Source of the DNA: Fusobacterium sp. IOR10
Lineage (GTDB): Bacteria; Fusobacteriota; Fusobacteriia; Fusobacteriales; Fusobacteriaceae
DNA length: 64,000 nt
Direction: 5' to 3'
Assembly (NCBI RefSeq): GCF_010367435.1
Contig: NZ_WJWY01000001.1
Coordinates: 1-64,000, forward strand
Shown here: positions 27,669-36,626 of the stretch, one piece after another
Layout: every line of letters begins with the position of its first letter
Numbering within the stretch: the stretch's first letter is position 1
Notes under the pieces: model-generated
The model's database searches: none
The model's input: the letters and a program-made list of their open reading frames with translations, nothing else
What the model was told of the DNA's origin: nothing
Translations under genes and position numbers: made by a program

Positions 27669-28572
27669 AAATTTCTAAAATAAACACTCTAAATAAAAGC
27701 TTTAAATTTACATTGCTTGTAATATAATGTTTTATTTCTAATAATTTTTCTAATTTATTATAATCTCTTATAAAATAACTCATATAATTACATATTTCCA
27801 TAGCAAGTGCTCTATCTTTTCCACAAGAATTGGCAATATCCTCTGCAAATTTTAATTGTTCTGCTTTACCTATATAGTCTTTATTTTTATAGAAATCTAT
27901 CAATCCTTTATAAATATTCATTTTACTTTCTATATCTTTTGATATAATATAATCATCTATAGCTTTTTGTATATCAGAATATATAAAAACTTCCTTTAAG
28001 CTCAAATTTTTAATTTTATAGTTTAATATATCATTTCCATTTCCTCTAAAAAATTTATATATATCCTCTGTTACCTCTAATTCTTCAGCACTTCTATTTT
28101 TTATTTTTAAAATTATTGATCTAGATTTTATTGTTGAAATTAAATCTAGATTTCTCATAAGAAGTATGAAATAATCTCCATTTCTAGGCTCTTCAATTAA
28201 TTTTAAAAGGGCATTGGCTGATTCTTTGTTTAACTTATCTAAATCTTTTAAAATAAATATTCTATTCCCACCTTCATAGGAAGAAGTGGAAGCTCTATAT
28301 GAAATTTCCCTAACATCCTCTATCTTTATATCTTGAAATATTTCTAAATCCCCATGAGTTAAAGAATTCATTCTTTTACAGCTGTCACATTCATCGCAAA
28401 AATCATCTTCATATGTTTTGCAAGTTAACCCTTTAGAAAAAGAAAGAGCAAATTGAAAAATAAGCTCTTTATCTTCTCCATAAAGTATATATGTTCCACT
28501 TTTTTTTTTGTTTTTTAACTCATTTTTTAAAAATATTTTAGCTTCATCATTGGAAGAAATATCTTTAAACAT
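27667..28572 (-). CDS. holB: DNA polymerase III delta-prime-like clamp-loader subunit
   Basis: A 301-aa AAA+-fold clamp-loader protein. The zinc-binding module CDECDSCKRM is near residue 58, and the core has IFILKDLDKLNKESANALLKLIEEP (the degenerate Walker B and sensor region) and the arginine-finger-like TIKSRSIILKI. The N-terminal P-loop position reads GEDKE, lacking the GxxGxGK needed for ATP binding, as expected for delta-prime rather than DnaX. It begins 2 bp after mreB with GAGAGG as ribosome binding site. The C-terminal third is poorly conserved. Confidence 0.8.
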   Translation of the reverse strand: MFKDISSNDEAKIFLKNELKNKKKSGTYILYGEDKELIFQFALSFSKGLTCKTYEDDFCDECDSCKRMNSLTHGDLEIFQDIKIEDVREISYRASTSSYEGGNRIFILKDLDKLNKESANALLKLIEEPRNGDYFILLMRNLDLISTIKSRSIILKIKNRSAEELEVTEDIYKFFRGNGNDILNYKIKNLSLKEVFIYSDIQKAIDDYIISKDIESKMNIYKGLIDFYKNKDYIGKAEQLKFAEDIANSCGKDRALAMEICNYMSYFIRDYNKLEKLLEIKHYITSNVNLKLLFRVFILEI

Positions 28573-28574
28573 AA

Positions 28575-29600
28575 TTACCTCTCTGCTTTCTCTATTTTTT
28601 TCAATACATGTAATTGATCCATGGCTAATCCTGCTCCTCTAACAACATTTAAAAGAGGTTCATCTGAAAGTCTAACATTTAATTGAGTATGTTGAGCTAT
28701 TAACTTAGGAAAATTTCTAATTAAAGATCCTCCACCAGCCATTACTATACCTCTGTCAACTATATCAGAAGCCAATTCTGGTGGTGTTTTTTCCAATACT
28801 TCTTTTACACAAGATACTATTTGCATTAAAGAATCATTAATTGCTTCTCTAACTTCTTCTGAAGTTATTGTAACTGATTTAGGAAGACCCATAACTAAAT
28901 CTCTTCCTTTTATAACTATACTTTCTTCCTCTTCTAGAGGGATTGCTGTTCCTATTTTTATTTTTATTTGTTCTGCAGTTCTCTCACCAATTAATAAATT
29001 ATGAGTTTTCTTTACGTATCTAACAATATCATTATCAAAATTATTACTTGCAATTCTAATGGTTTTACTTACAACTGTTCCACCAAATGAAATTACAGCT
29101 ACGTCTGTAGATCCCCCACCTATATCAATTATCATGTTTCCTGTTGGAGCTGCAATGTCTAATCCTGCTCCTAAAGCTGCTGCTCTAGCTTCTTCTATTA
29201 AATAAGCTCTCTTTGCCCCTGCTGACAGAGCTGCTTCTAAAACTGCTCTTTTTTCTACTCCTGTAACATCAATTGGAACGCATATCATTACATCTGGCAT
29301 AAACATTGTGTTTCCAAAAACTTTTTTTATAAAGTATTTTATCATAGCTTCTGTAACATCATAATCTGCTATAACCCCTTCACTTAATGGCTTTATTGCA
29401 ACTATTGAGTCTGGAGTTTTTCCAATCATTGCCTTTGCTTCATCTCCAACTGCTAAAACTTTTCTTGTTTCCCTTTCCACAGCAACTACTGATGGTTCAT
29501 TTAAAACTATCTCTTGTGTTTTTTTGTTATAAACAAGTGTATTAGCTGTACCTAAATCTATTCCTATCCCTCTTCTTGAACCAAATTTAAATAATCCCAT
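28575..29600 (-). CDS. mreB: rod shape-determining protein MreB
   Basis: A bacterial actin homologue that forms membrane filaments guiding lateral wall synthesis with RodA (1333). The 341-aa protein has the phosphate-1 motif GIDLGTANTLVY, the connect and phosphate-2 region NMIIDIGGGSTDVAVIS, and the adenosine motif GIVMAGGGSLIRNFPKL. Length is standard. No mreC or mreD follows; instead the gene lies between mini-RNase III, whose stop region it overlaps by 14 bp, and holB. Confidence 0.96.
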   Translation of the reverse strand: MGLFKFGSRRGIGIDLGTANTLVYNKKTQEIVLNEPSVVAVERETRKVLAVGDEAKAMIGKTPDSIVAIKPLSEGVIADYDVTEAMIKYFIKKVFGNTMFMPDVMICVPIDVTGVEKRAVLEAALSAGAKRAYLIEEARAAALGAGLDIAAPTGNMIIDIGGGSTDVAVISFGGTVVSKTIRIASNNFDNDIVRYVKKTHNLLIGERTAEQIKIKIGTAIPLEEEESIVIKGRDLVMGLPKSVTITSEEVREAINDSLMQIVSCVKEVLEKTPPELASDIVDRGIVMAGGGSLIRNFPKLIAQHTQLNVRLSDEPLLNVVRGAGLAMDQLHVLKKIEKAER

Positions 29601-29982
29601 CTTTTTCCTCCAAGTTTATATTTAATTTTACAATATGTCTTATTTCATCTATGTTGCCATCTAAATATAAAGCAGCAATATAAGCTTCAAAAGCTGTTGC
29701 TTCTCTATATTCTTGAGGGGTACAAGTTTTAGGAAAGGATTTTATCTTCCCATTTTTCGATCTATTTATAAGTGGTTTATATTTATCCTCTACATTTTTT
29801 AATATTCTGTTTAATATTTTGCTTTGAGTCTTAGCATTTACATATTTCACAACTTCATTGTTCATATGCTTTAAATTATAACCTTTAAAAAAAAAGTATT
29901 CCCTAACATTCACTTCCCAAATAGAATCTCCCAAATAAGCTAACACTACTCCACTTTTTTCTCTTACATCTATAGAGTCCAT
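29587..29982 (-). CDS. mrnC: mini-ribonuclease III
   Basis: A small RNase III-fold enzyme without a double-stranded-RNA-binding domain, which matures 23S rRNA ends in Firmicutes. The 131-aa protein has the catalytic signature VVLAYLGDSIWEVNVREY and the second acidic motif EYREATAFEAYIAALYLDG. The full-length rnc is separate at 47558. Directly following cysS, with a 13-bp overlap, is the classical gene order for mrnC. Confidence 0.92.
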   Translation of the reverse strand: MDSIDVREKSGVVLAYLGDSIWEVNVREYFFFKGYNLKHMNNEVVKYVNAKTQSKILNRILKNVEDKYKPLINRSKNGKIKSFPKTCTPQEYREATAFEAYIAALYLDGNIDEIRHIVKLNINLEEKDGII

Positions 29983-31397
29983 GTTGTCTTATCCTTTCCA
30001 TCTTTTATCTTTATCCCCATTTTTAAGATTCTATCTCTTATTTCATCAGATAAAGCCCAATTTTTTTCAGCTCTTGCTTTTCTTCTTATTTCTAATAAAA
30101 ATTCCACCAATTCAGATGTTAAATTTCCTAAATTTTCAGTATCTTTTTTTAATAGAACTCCTAAAACTTCTTCCATTATATAAGTTATAAAACTTTCTGC
30201 CATTTCAAGATATTTAATTCCATTTTCAGATAATTCTTCTATATCACAATACTTATTTATTTTTTTTACAAGTTCAAATATTACTCCTATACCTTGAGCA
30301 GTATTGAAATCCTCATCCATTGCTTTTATAAATTTTTCTCTAGATGTTTCCACATCTACTTTTAATTCTTCTAAATTTTCTCCATTTTCTTTAGCACCAT
30401 CTTTTACTTTTTCTTTTATTCTAAGAATTGCATTATCAATTCTTTCTAATCCAGTCTTACTTTGTTGTAATTCAGTGTCTGAAAAATCAATTGTTTTTCT
30501 ATATTGAGCACCTAAAACAAAAAATCTAATTACTCTTCCTTCATAATGTTCTAGCACTTCTCTTAACAGAAAGAAGTTACCTAGAGATTTTGACATTTTT
30601 TCTCCATCAACATTAATATAACCATTATGCATCCAATATTTTGCATAATCTCCACCAACACCACAAGTAGATTGAGCTATTTCATTTTCATGATGAGGAA
30701 AAATAAGATCTTGTCCTCCACCATGAATATCAAAAGTTTTTCCTAATAATTTCCCTGACATAGCTGAACATTCAATATGCCATCCTGGTCTTCCTTTTCC
30801 CCATGGAGAATCCCAACTAGGTTCACCCTCCTTAGCTTTTTTCCATAATGCGAAATCCAAAGGAGATTTTTTTATGTTACTCACTTCAACACGAGCTCCA
30901 GATCTTAGGTTTCCAACATCTTGATGGGATAAACATCCATAATTATCCTTATCCTTATCAACTTGGAAATAAACATCCCCTTGAGATTCATAAGCATAAC
31001 CCTTATCAACAAGACTTTTAACAAGATCTTTCATTTCTTCTATATAATCTGTTGCCTTAGGTCTTTGCATTCCTTCTTCTTTTAAATTTACCTTTTTAGT
31101 ATCTTCAAAGTAGGCATTAATATATTTATGAGCTATTTCTTCACAAGAAACTCCCTCTTCATTTGCTCTTTTTATTATTTTATCATCTACATCTGTAAAG
31201 TTAGAAACATAATTAACCTTGTAACCTCTATATTCAAAATACCTTCTTACTGTATCAAAAACTATTGCTGGACGGGCATTTCCAATATGAATACAATTGT
31301 AAACTGTAGGGCCACAAACATACATTGATACTTCATTTTCCTTTAATGACTTGAATTCTTCTAATCTTCTTGTCATAGTATTATAAATTTTTATCAT
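29970..31397 (-). CDS. cysS: cysteine--tRNA ligase
   Basis: A class I aminoacyl-tRNA synthetase, 475 aa. CGPTVYNCIHIGNARP contains both the first zinc-binding Cys and the HIGH-type motif (HIGN), WHIECSAMS holds another zinc ligand, and KMSKSLGNF is the KMSKS loop. The C-terminal RKARAEKNWALSDEIRDRI is the anticodon-region block. GGGAGGATAAA precedes the ATG. The start overlaps the upstream anchored protein by 17 bp. Confidence 0.97.
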   Translation of the reverse strand: MIKIYNTMTRRLEEFKSLKENEVSMYVCGPTVYNCIHIGNARPAIVFDTVRRYFEYRGYKVNYVSNFTDVDDKIIKRANEEGVSCEEIAHKYINAYFEDTKKVNLKEEGMQRPKATDYIEEMKDLVKSLVDKGYAYESQGDVYFQVDKDKDNYGCLSHQDVGNLRSGARVEVSNIKKSPLDFALWKKAKEGEPSWDSPWGKGRPGWHIECSAMSGKLLGKTFDIHGGGQDLIFPHHENEIAQSTCGVGGDYAKYWMHNGYINVDGEKMSKSLGNFFLLREVLEHYEGRVIRFFVLGAQYRKTIDFSDTELQQSKTGLERIDNAILRIKEKVKDGAKENGENLEELKVDVETSREKFIKAMDEDFNTAQGIGVIFELVKKINKYCDIEELSENGIKYLEMAESFITYIMEEVLGVLLKKDTENLGNLTSELVEFLLEIRRKARAEKNWALSDEIRDRILKMGIKIKDGKDKTTWTL

Positions 31398-32610
31398 TTT
31401 TATCCTCCCTATTTTTATCTATTTTTATTTCTGATTTTATTCTCAATTTTCCCTCTTCTAAATATCCATTACAATTTATATCCATATATTTATACTTAAA
31501 CTTTCCAAACATAACTTGATCTTTTTTAAGTTCTTTTTTACTATTCTCATTACCTTTAGAGTCAAATACATCTTCCCCTATTAGTAAATATTGATTCCCT
31601 AACAAATCTTTCTTTATGGAAACTTTATCTAAATTTTTTAAAAATAATTCTAGTCTAATTCCATTTGTTAAAGGTTTAAGCCCAAATAAATAGTTTCCAC
31701 TTTCTGTGTCTATAATAACTTCACCATTTAATTTAGAAAATAAATCTCCCCCTTCATTCATAAAAAAACCTTGAATCAATTCTGCTATTGTGAAGTTTGA
31801 TAATCTTGTAGATAGCATTCTAAATATAAATGTATCAAATTTATCTATATTTTTTCCTGAAAGATATATTTTATTATTTCCCAAATATTTTAGTAATGAT
31901 CTTTTTTCAGGTTGAGGCTTTAACATTTTTAGGAAATCCTTTTCCATATATATTTCTCCATCTAAAGATATTGTACTCTCATCTTTTATATCTCCTGAAA
32001 CAACCAACATATCTATTCCTAAATATCTTTCTCGTCCTTGGTTTATTATTACTGTTCCTAATTTATTCTCAGATTTTTCTTCCATTATTTCTTTTAACTT
32101 GCTATTATTTTTAGAAGAGGACTCAATGGCCTTCTCTATTTCATTTTCATCCTTACCAATTATAAATAATCCCTTATAATTTTTTAGATATATTTCATCT
32201 CCAGAATTTAGAACTTTTCCCATATATTTTTTGTTTTCATTCTTTAATATATAGTATCCATTTTTAGATTCATTAAAATAATCATTTATCTCTAAAATTG
32301 CAATAGGATAATACTTTCCTAAATCAATTATAAATACTCCGTTTTTATTTTTTTCATATATTTTACTTTGAGATACAAAGCATAAATCTTTTATATTTTT
32401 TATTATCTCATTTTCATTTTCAATATCTATTTCAAATAAATCTTCCAATTTAGACAAACTTTTTTTATTTATATTTTTATTATAATAAATTATAGTTGCC
32501 TTATCATTCACAAAACTTTCCACTGAATCTTTATAATAAAATTCAAATCCTATGATTATTACTAAAAGAGTTACTAAAAGAGAAATAATTAAACTTATAA
32601 CTTTTTTCAT
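31381..32610 (-). CDS. conserved-looking membrane-anchored protein of unknown function, 409 aa
   Basis: This protein is not recognised. It has an N-terminal signal anchor (KKVISLIISLLVTLLVIIIGF at about 2-22) and a long predicted extracytoplasmic region rich in lysine, asparagine and isoleucine, with no cysteine cluster or enzyme motif. Segments such as NGYYILKNENKKYMGKVLNS and DMLVVSGDIKDESTISLDGE alternate beta strands and turns, as in periplasmic binding or scaffold domains. It overlaps cysS and shares an operon with mreB, so an envelope role is possible but unproven. A promoter lies at 32646-32674. Confidence 0.7.
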   Translation of the reverse strand: MKKVISLIISLLVTLLVIIIGFEFYYKDSVESFVNDKATIIYYNKNINKKSLSKLEDLFEIDIENENEIIKNIKDLCFVSQSKIYEKNKNGVFIIDLGKYYPIAILEINDYFNESKNGYYILKNENKKYMGKVLNSGDEIYLKNYKGLFIIGKDENEIEKAIESSSKNNSKLKEIMEEKSENKLGTVIINQGRERYLGIDMLVVSGDIKDESTISLDGEIYMEKDFLKMLKPQPEKRSLLKYLGNNKIYLSGKNIDKFDTFIFRMLSTRLSNFTIAELIQGFFMNEGGDLFSKLNGEVIIDTESGNYLFGLKPLTNGIRLELFLKNLDKVSIKKDLLGNQYLLIGEDVFDSKGNENSKKELKKDQVMFGKFKYKYMDINCNGYLEEGKLRIKSEIKIDKNREDKNDKNL

Positions 32611-32645
32611 CTATCCTCCTAAATTTATAAATTTCTATCCTTTTA

Positions 32646-32674
32646 ATTATACACCCTTTAAATGTTAAAGTAAA
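32646..32674 (-). promoter_or_regulatory. promoter for the 409-aa protein-cysS-mrnC-mreB-holB operon
   Basis: TTTACT (32669-32674) and a perfect TATAAT (32646-32651) are 17 bp apart on the minus strand, in the 74-bp gap after ispD. Transcription would start near 32639, about 29 nt before the ATG. Confidence 0.65.
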
Positions 32675-32684
32675 TTTCAATATT

Positions 32685-33380
32685 TTATAAATCTAAAAAT
32701 TTTAAATCTTCCATGGTTGTTATTTTTATATTAGAATAATCTCCTTGTATAATTTTGATATTTTTGTAGTATCTTTCTACTAAAGAAGAGTCATCAGTAC
32801 CTAGAAATTTATCTTTTAAAGCTTTTTCATAAGAATTTATTAAAATTTCTCCTTTAAAAACTTGAGGTGTCTGAGCTAAGTATAAAGTTTCTCTCTTTGG
32901 AGTTTCTTCAATTAAATTATTTTTATTTACTCTTTTTACTGTATCTTTAACTGGGACTCCAATTACAGCTCCAACTATTTCTTTATTATTTTTTAATTCT
33001 TCCAAGGCTTTTTCCAAATAACATTCTTTAAAAAACGGTCTCACTCCATCTTGAACTGCTATTATTGAATCCTTAGAACAATATTTTAATGCATTATAAA
33101 TGGAAGACTGCCTGTCTTCTCCTCCCTTTATAACTTTTTTTATTTTTTTTAAATTATAACATTTGCATAAATCCAAAACTTCATCTACTAACTCTTCTTT
33201 AGTAACAACTATTATATCTTTCACTAAAGAAGAGTTTTCTCCAACTTCTAAGACATTTATAAATAAAGGTTTCCCCTTATATTTTAAAAATTGTTTTGGG
33301 AAAGAAAGTCCCATTCTTTTCCCGCTACCTGCTGCTGCTACTATTAATGTACATTTTACTTCAGAGTTACCACTATGCAA
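32685..33380 (-). CDS. ispD: 2-C-methyl-D-erythritol 4-phosphate cytidylyltransferase
   Basis: The third step of the non-mevalonate isoprenoid pathway: CTP plus MEP gives CDP-ME. The 231-aa protein has the nucleotide loop IVAAAGSGKRMG near residues 14-25, the PKQFLKYKGKPLF block, VQDGVRPFF, and QTPQVFKGEIL near the C-terminus. No ATG is in frame; the start appears to be the TTG at 33378-33380, inside the last codons of mutS2. Overlap with mutS2 (25 bp) suggests co-translation. Confidence 0.9.
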   Translation of the reverse strand: MHSGNSEVKCTLIVAAAGSGKRMGLSFPKQFLKYKGKPLFINVLEVGENSSLVKDIIVVTKEELVDEVLDLCKCYNLKKIKKVIKGGEDRQSSIYNALKYCSKDSIIAVQDGVRPFFKECYLEKALEELKNNKEIVGAVIGVPVKDTVKRVNKNNLIEETPKRETLYLAQTPQVFKGEILINSYEKALKDKFLGTDDSSLVERYYKNIKIIQGDYSNIKITTMEDLKFLDL

Positions 33381-35695
33381 CCTACACCACCTTCTCCTTG
33401 ACCACCAAACCTAAATTCTTTCACATATCTGCATTCTTTAAGGTAAGAAACCACTCCCTTTCTAAGAGCTCCTGTTCCATTACCAGTAATAACTTGAACT
33501 TCCTTATAACCATTTAATACAGCACTGTCAAAATAAGATTCTAAATCGTAAACTGATTCCTCAACCATTTTTCCTCTTAAATCTATTTTAGATTTAACCA
33601 AAGATTTACTATGAGAGGCCACTGAATTGTATGTCTTTTTCTTTTTACTTATGATTTTAGTTACATCATCTAAAGAAACTTCTAATTTTAATATTCCAGC
33701 TTGAATGAATACTGTTTCCTTAACTTTATTTATTTTTAAAACATCTGCATATTGTTTCAAACTTTTAACAAATACTTTTTCTCCCTCTTTAATATCTATT
33801 TTTCTAGTTATTCTTTGTTTTGATTCTACATTTTTACTCTTGTCTTCCTTTAATGAAGTTCTAAGTAAGTTTAAACTTTTTTGAACATTTTTAGCATCTA
33901 ATTTTTTAGCATCTTCTGATTGAATTTTTTTAACTAGAGCTGCAGCTTTGTTTTGCATCTCTTTCATCATAGCATCTGCTTTTTCATAGGCTTCTTTTAA
34001 AATTTTGTTCTTTTCCATTTCTAATTTTCTTAATTTTTCTTCATATTCCTCTTTATCTGCAATTGCTTTTCTTTTTATTCTCTCTACTTCCACTTGAATA
34101 ACTTCTAATTCTTCCGATTTATTTTTTATATTGCTAATCATTTTTTCTACTTTTTTATTCTCATCACTTATATAAGATTCTGCTTTATCTATAACTTCTT
34201 TAGACACACCTAATCTTCTAGCTATTGTTAAAGCATTACTTTCCCCAGGAATTCCAATTAATAGTTTATATGTTGGAGATAAGGTCTTTGAATTGAATTC
34301 CATAGAAGCTGTCTCAATTCCCTCTTCATTATAACCATAAGCTTTTACCTCACTGTAATGAGTTGTGATTATTGACTTAGCTTTCCTATCCTTTAAATAA
34401 TCTATAACAGCCATTGCAAAGGCAGAACCTTCCACAGGGTCTGTTCCTGATCCTAATTCATCTAATAATACTAAAGAATTTTTTGAAACATCTGATAATA
34501 TTTTTTGGACATTTGTTAAATGACCTGAGAAAGATGATAAAGACTGTTCTATACTTTGTTCATCTCCTATATCTGCATAGACATCTGAAAAGAATCCCAC
34601 ACTTGAATGTTCACTTGCAGGAATTGGTATTCCAGTCAATGCCATTAATGTAAGTAGTCCTGCAACTTTTAAAGCAACTGTTTTCCCACCAGTATTTGGT
34701 CCTGTTATTAATAGGGTATTATATTTTTTTCCTATTTCAAAAGTAAGGGGAACCACTTGGTCTTTTGGTATAAAAGGATGTCTTCCATCAACAATACTTA
34801 ATTGTTCCCTTGTATTTATTTCTGGTATATTACATTCTAAATCAATGGAGAATTTAGATTTTCCATTAAAAAAATCTAATTCTATGCAGGCCTTTGATAT
34901 TTTAGATATATCATCTATATTCATTCTTATTTGATCTGTTAATCTCAATAAAATTTTTCTAATTTCTTCCCTTTCTCTAGCCTCTAATTCTCTCATTTTA
35001 TTATTTAAAGATACAACAGCTAAGGGCTCTATAAACACTGTCTGTCCACTTGATGACCTATCGTGTTCAATCCCTTTAACTAGTCCCTTAAAATCTGTTT
35101 TGATAGGTATTACATTCCTACCATCACGAGTTGTAATTATTTTTTCTTGAATTGCTTTGGAAAAACTGTCATTTGAAAACATATCTTCAAATTTTCTTTT
35201 AATATTAGAAGATAATAATTTTTTATGAGCTCTTAAATCTCTTAAATCCAAAGAAGCAGTATCTTGTATTTTTTTTTCCTTATCTATAGTTTTATTGATT
35301 ACATCTTCTATATTTTTTAAAGTTTCTATTGTTGAAAATTTATTTCTAAGTTCCTTATACTTATCTAATTCTTCTAATTTATTTTTAAATAATCTAAACA
35401 ATCTTAAATTTTGATTAATAAAAAATAATTCTTCAGGTTCAAAGAACATTCCTATTAGTTCACATTTTTTTAAAAGATTAGTAATATCATTTAATTCTGA
35501 TAATTCCACTCCTCCATCATACTTTAAAAAGTCTATAAAATCTTTTAAAATATTAAATTCCTTTCTTAATAAATTAATATCTTTATAAATTAATAAGTTT
35601 TCCACTTTATTTTTAGAAGCTTCTGTTATCATATATTCACTTAAAACATTTTTTAATTTGTTAAATTCTAAAACATTATGACTATGTATATTCAC
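33356..35695 (-). CDS. mutS2: endonuclease MutS2
   Basis: A MutS paralogue without the mismatch-recognition domain. It is linked to suppression of recombination and, in Firmicutes, to rescue of collided ribosomes. Core ATPase motifs are ITGPNTGGKTVALK, LVLLDELGSGTDP and ITTHYSEVKAY; a coiled coil follows, and the C-terminal Smr nuclease domain has LDLRGKMVEESVYDLE and ITGNGTGALRKGV. The frame opens at 35752, but a promoter (-10 at 35729-35734) lies within that extension and AAGGAG precedes a GTG at 35693-35695, so the GTG is taken as start (779 aa, usual size). Confidence 0.93.
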   Translation of the reverse strand: MNIHSHNVLEFNKLKNVLSEYMITEASKNKVENLLIYKDINLLRKEFNILKDFIDFLKYDGGVELSELNDITNLLKKCELIGMFFEPEELFFINQNLRLFRLFKNKLEELDKYKELRNKFSTIETLKNIEDVINKTIDKEKKIQDTASLDLRDLRAHKKLLSSNIKRKFEDMFSNDSFSKAIQEKIITTRDGRNVIPIKTDFKGLVKGIEHDRSSSGQTVFIEPLAVVSLNNKMRELEAREREEIRKILLRLTDQIRMNIDDISKISKACIELDFFNGKSKFSIDLECNIPEINTREQLSIVDGRHPFIPKDQVVPLTFEIGKKYNTLLITGPNTGGKTVALKVAGLLTLMALTGIPIPASEHSSVGFFSDVYADIGDEQSIEQSLSSFSGHLTNVQKILSDVSKNSLVLLDELGSGTDPVEGSAFAMAVIDYLKDRKAKSIITTHYSEVKAYGYNEEGIETASMEFNSKTLSPTYKLLIGIPGESNALTIARRLGVSKEVIDKAESYISDENKKVEKMISNIKNKSEELEVIQVEVERIKRKAIADKEEYEEKLRKLEMEKNKILKEAYEKADAMMKEMQNKAAALVKKIQSEDAKKLDAKNVQKSLNLLRTSLKEDKSKNVESKQRITRKIDIKEGEKVFVKSLKQYADVLKINKVKETVFIQAGILKLEVSLDDVTKIISKKKKTYNSVASHSKSLVKSKIDLRGKMVEESVYDLESYFDSAVLNGYKEVQVITGNGTGALRKGVVSYLKECRYVKEFRFGGQGEGGVGCIVVTLK

Positions 35696-35728
35696 TTTTT
35701 TCTCCTTCATTCTCTTTTTCTCATTGAT

Positions 35729-35757
35729 ATTATACCATAAGTACCCTAACAATTAAA
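35729..35757 (-). promoter_or_regulatory. extended -10 promoter for mutS2-ispD
   Basis: On the minus strand TGG directly precedes TATAAT (35729-35734), giving an extended -10, with a weak TTTAAT -35 (35752-35757) 17 bp away. Predicted transcription starts near 35722, 27 nt before the GTG start of mutS2. Confidence 0.7.
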
Positions 35758-35787
35758 CTTTATAGAATAATTTTGTCTAAAATCTTC

Positions 35788-35816
35788 TTGATATTATATT
35801 AATATAATGATATAAT
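35788..35816 (+). promoter_or_regulatory. sigma70-type promoter for rpmB
   Basis: TTGATA (35788-35793) and TATAAT (35811-35816) are exactly 17 bp apart. Transcription would start near 35823, about 27 nt before the rpmB ATG. It is divergent from the mutS2 promoter in the same intergenic gap. Confidence 0.8.
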
Positions 35817-35849
35817 ATTTTGCAATATTGTTTAAAAGGGGGTGCTACA

Positions 35850-36107
35850 ATGAAAAGATGTGAAATTAGTGGAAAAGGAATGACTTTTGGACACCAAGTT
35901 TCTCACTCTCACAGATGTACTAACAGAGTATGGAAACCAAATCTTCAACCAGTTATTATGACTGTAGATGGAAAATCTCTTAAAATTAAAGTTTGTACTA
36001 AAGTTTTAAAAACTTTAAAATCAGCTGATGAAGTTGAAACTAAAAGAATACTAAAAGCAAATAAAGATAATTTAAGCCCTAGAATTCAAAAATTCTTAAG
36101 CAAATAA
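35850..36107 (+). CDS. rpmB: 50S ribosomal protein L28
   Basis: An 85-aa L28 with the family opening KRCEISGKGMTFGHQVSHSH and the block RVWKPNLQPV. The start is the ATG at 35850 behind a GGGGGTG ribosome binding site; ten in-frame codons further upstream overlap the leader and are not used. The paired CxxC motifs of zinc-binding L28 are absent. It is monocistronic, with its own promoter and a terminator at 36128-36182. Confidence 0.95.
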   Translation: MKRCEISGKGMTFGHQVSHSHRCTNRVWKPNLQPVIMTVDGKSLKIKVCTKVLKTLKSADEVETKRILKANKDNLSPRIQKFLSK

Positions 36108-36127
36108 TTTTATTTTTAAATTTTATT

Positions 36128-36182
36128 GAGAAATAAAAAAAAGACAACTTTCTATAAATAGTATGTCTTTTTTTTATTTCTC
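36128..36182. terminator. bidirectional terminator between rpmB and the CoA-binding gene
   Basis: A perfect 19-bp stem (36128-36146 with 36164-36182) contains A8 in the left arm and T8 in the right arm, so it can end transcription of rpmB on the plus strand and of the convergent gene on the minus strand, whose stop is at 36185. Confidence 0.88.
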
Positions 36183-36184
36183 TT

Positions 36185-36535
36185 TTAATATAATCTTAAG
36201 CCAACTAATAAACAACTTTCTATATAAGGAAGTTTGTTTTCCCTTAGATATTTTATAATTTCTTCACTTTCTGCTCCTGGTTGAATAACAATATTCTTAA
36301 ATGTCTTTTTATTTTCTTTTAATAATTTTAATCCTGCCACTGGATTAATGCATAAATCTAATATATCAATGTCAAAATCAACCTCATTTATACTTTTTAA
36401 TTCCTTTCCAACAGCAGCCACATTATATTCTTTAGCTAACAATTGATTTTTTATTTTATAAGCATATTTTTTTTCATTTATCGTGTCTCCAACTACAACA
36501 AAATTCTTCATCTGCATTGCTTCTTTTAAATTCAT
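36185..36535 (-). CDS. CoA-binding domain protein (YccU-like)
   Basis: A single Rossmann domain of 116 aa related to the CoA-binding domain of succinyl-CoA synthetase alpha (COG1832 type). Visible features are the nucleotide-binding start FVVVGDTINEKKYAYKI, the middle segment DILDLCINPVAGLKLL, and NIVIQPGAESEEIIKYL with ESCLLVGLR at the C-terminus. The role of the family is unknown. The frame extends 32 codons upstream, but that part is a structured leader; AAAGGAGATGGGAAA precedes the ATG at 36535. Confidence 0.8.
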   Translation of the reverse strand: MNLKEAMQMKNFVVVGDTINEKKYAYKIKNQLLAKEYNVAAVGKELKSINEVDFDIDILDLCINPVAGLKLLKENKKTFKNIVIQPGAESEEIIKYLRENKLPYIESCLLVGLRLY

Positions 36536-36550
36536 TTTCCCATCTCCTTT

Positions 36551-36626
36551 TTTCTCTCCAAAAAATAAAAAAAGAACGGGAATCAAGCTCGTTCTTCCTT
36601 TATGAGAAAGGGAGAGAATTATTATA
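36551..36626 (-). promoter_or_regulatory. structured leader with terminator-like hairpin before the CoA-binding gene
   Basis: On the minus strand AAGAACG pairs with CGTTCTT and is followed by TTTTTTTATTTTTT, an intrinsic-terminator pattern only about 25 nt before the ribosome binding site. An outer 8-bp stem (TTCTCTCC at 36611-36618 reading minus, GGAGAGAA at 36552-36559) encloses it. A TATAAT lies at 36621-36626. This could be an attenuated leader or a short RNA. Confidence 0.45.

Noticed and set aside
31398-31480. T-box leader for cysS or alaS
   Set aside because: cysS overlaps the upstream gene and alaS follows lptB by 23 bp, so there is no room for a T-box and no specifier-like structure.
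28575-35695. Toxin-antitoxin or defence island in the plus/minus switch region
   Set aside because: All genes around the switch at 35.7-40.3 kb are recognisable housekeeping genes apart from one orphan; no nuclease, toxin or recombinase is present.
35820-35849. Longer N-terminus for ribosomal protein L28
   Set aside because: The extra ten codons overlap the leader and the GGGGGTG ribosome binding site that serves the ATG at 35850.
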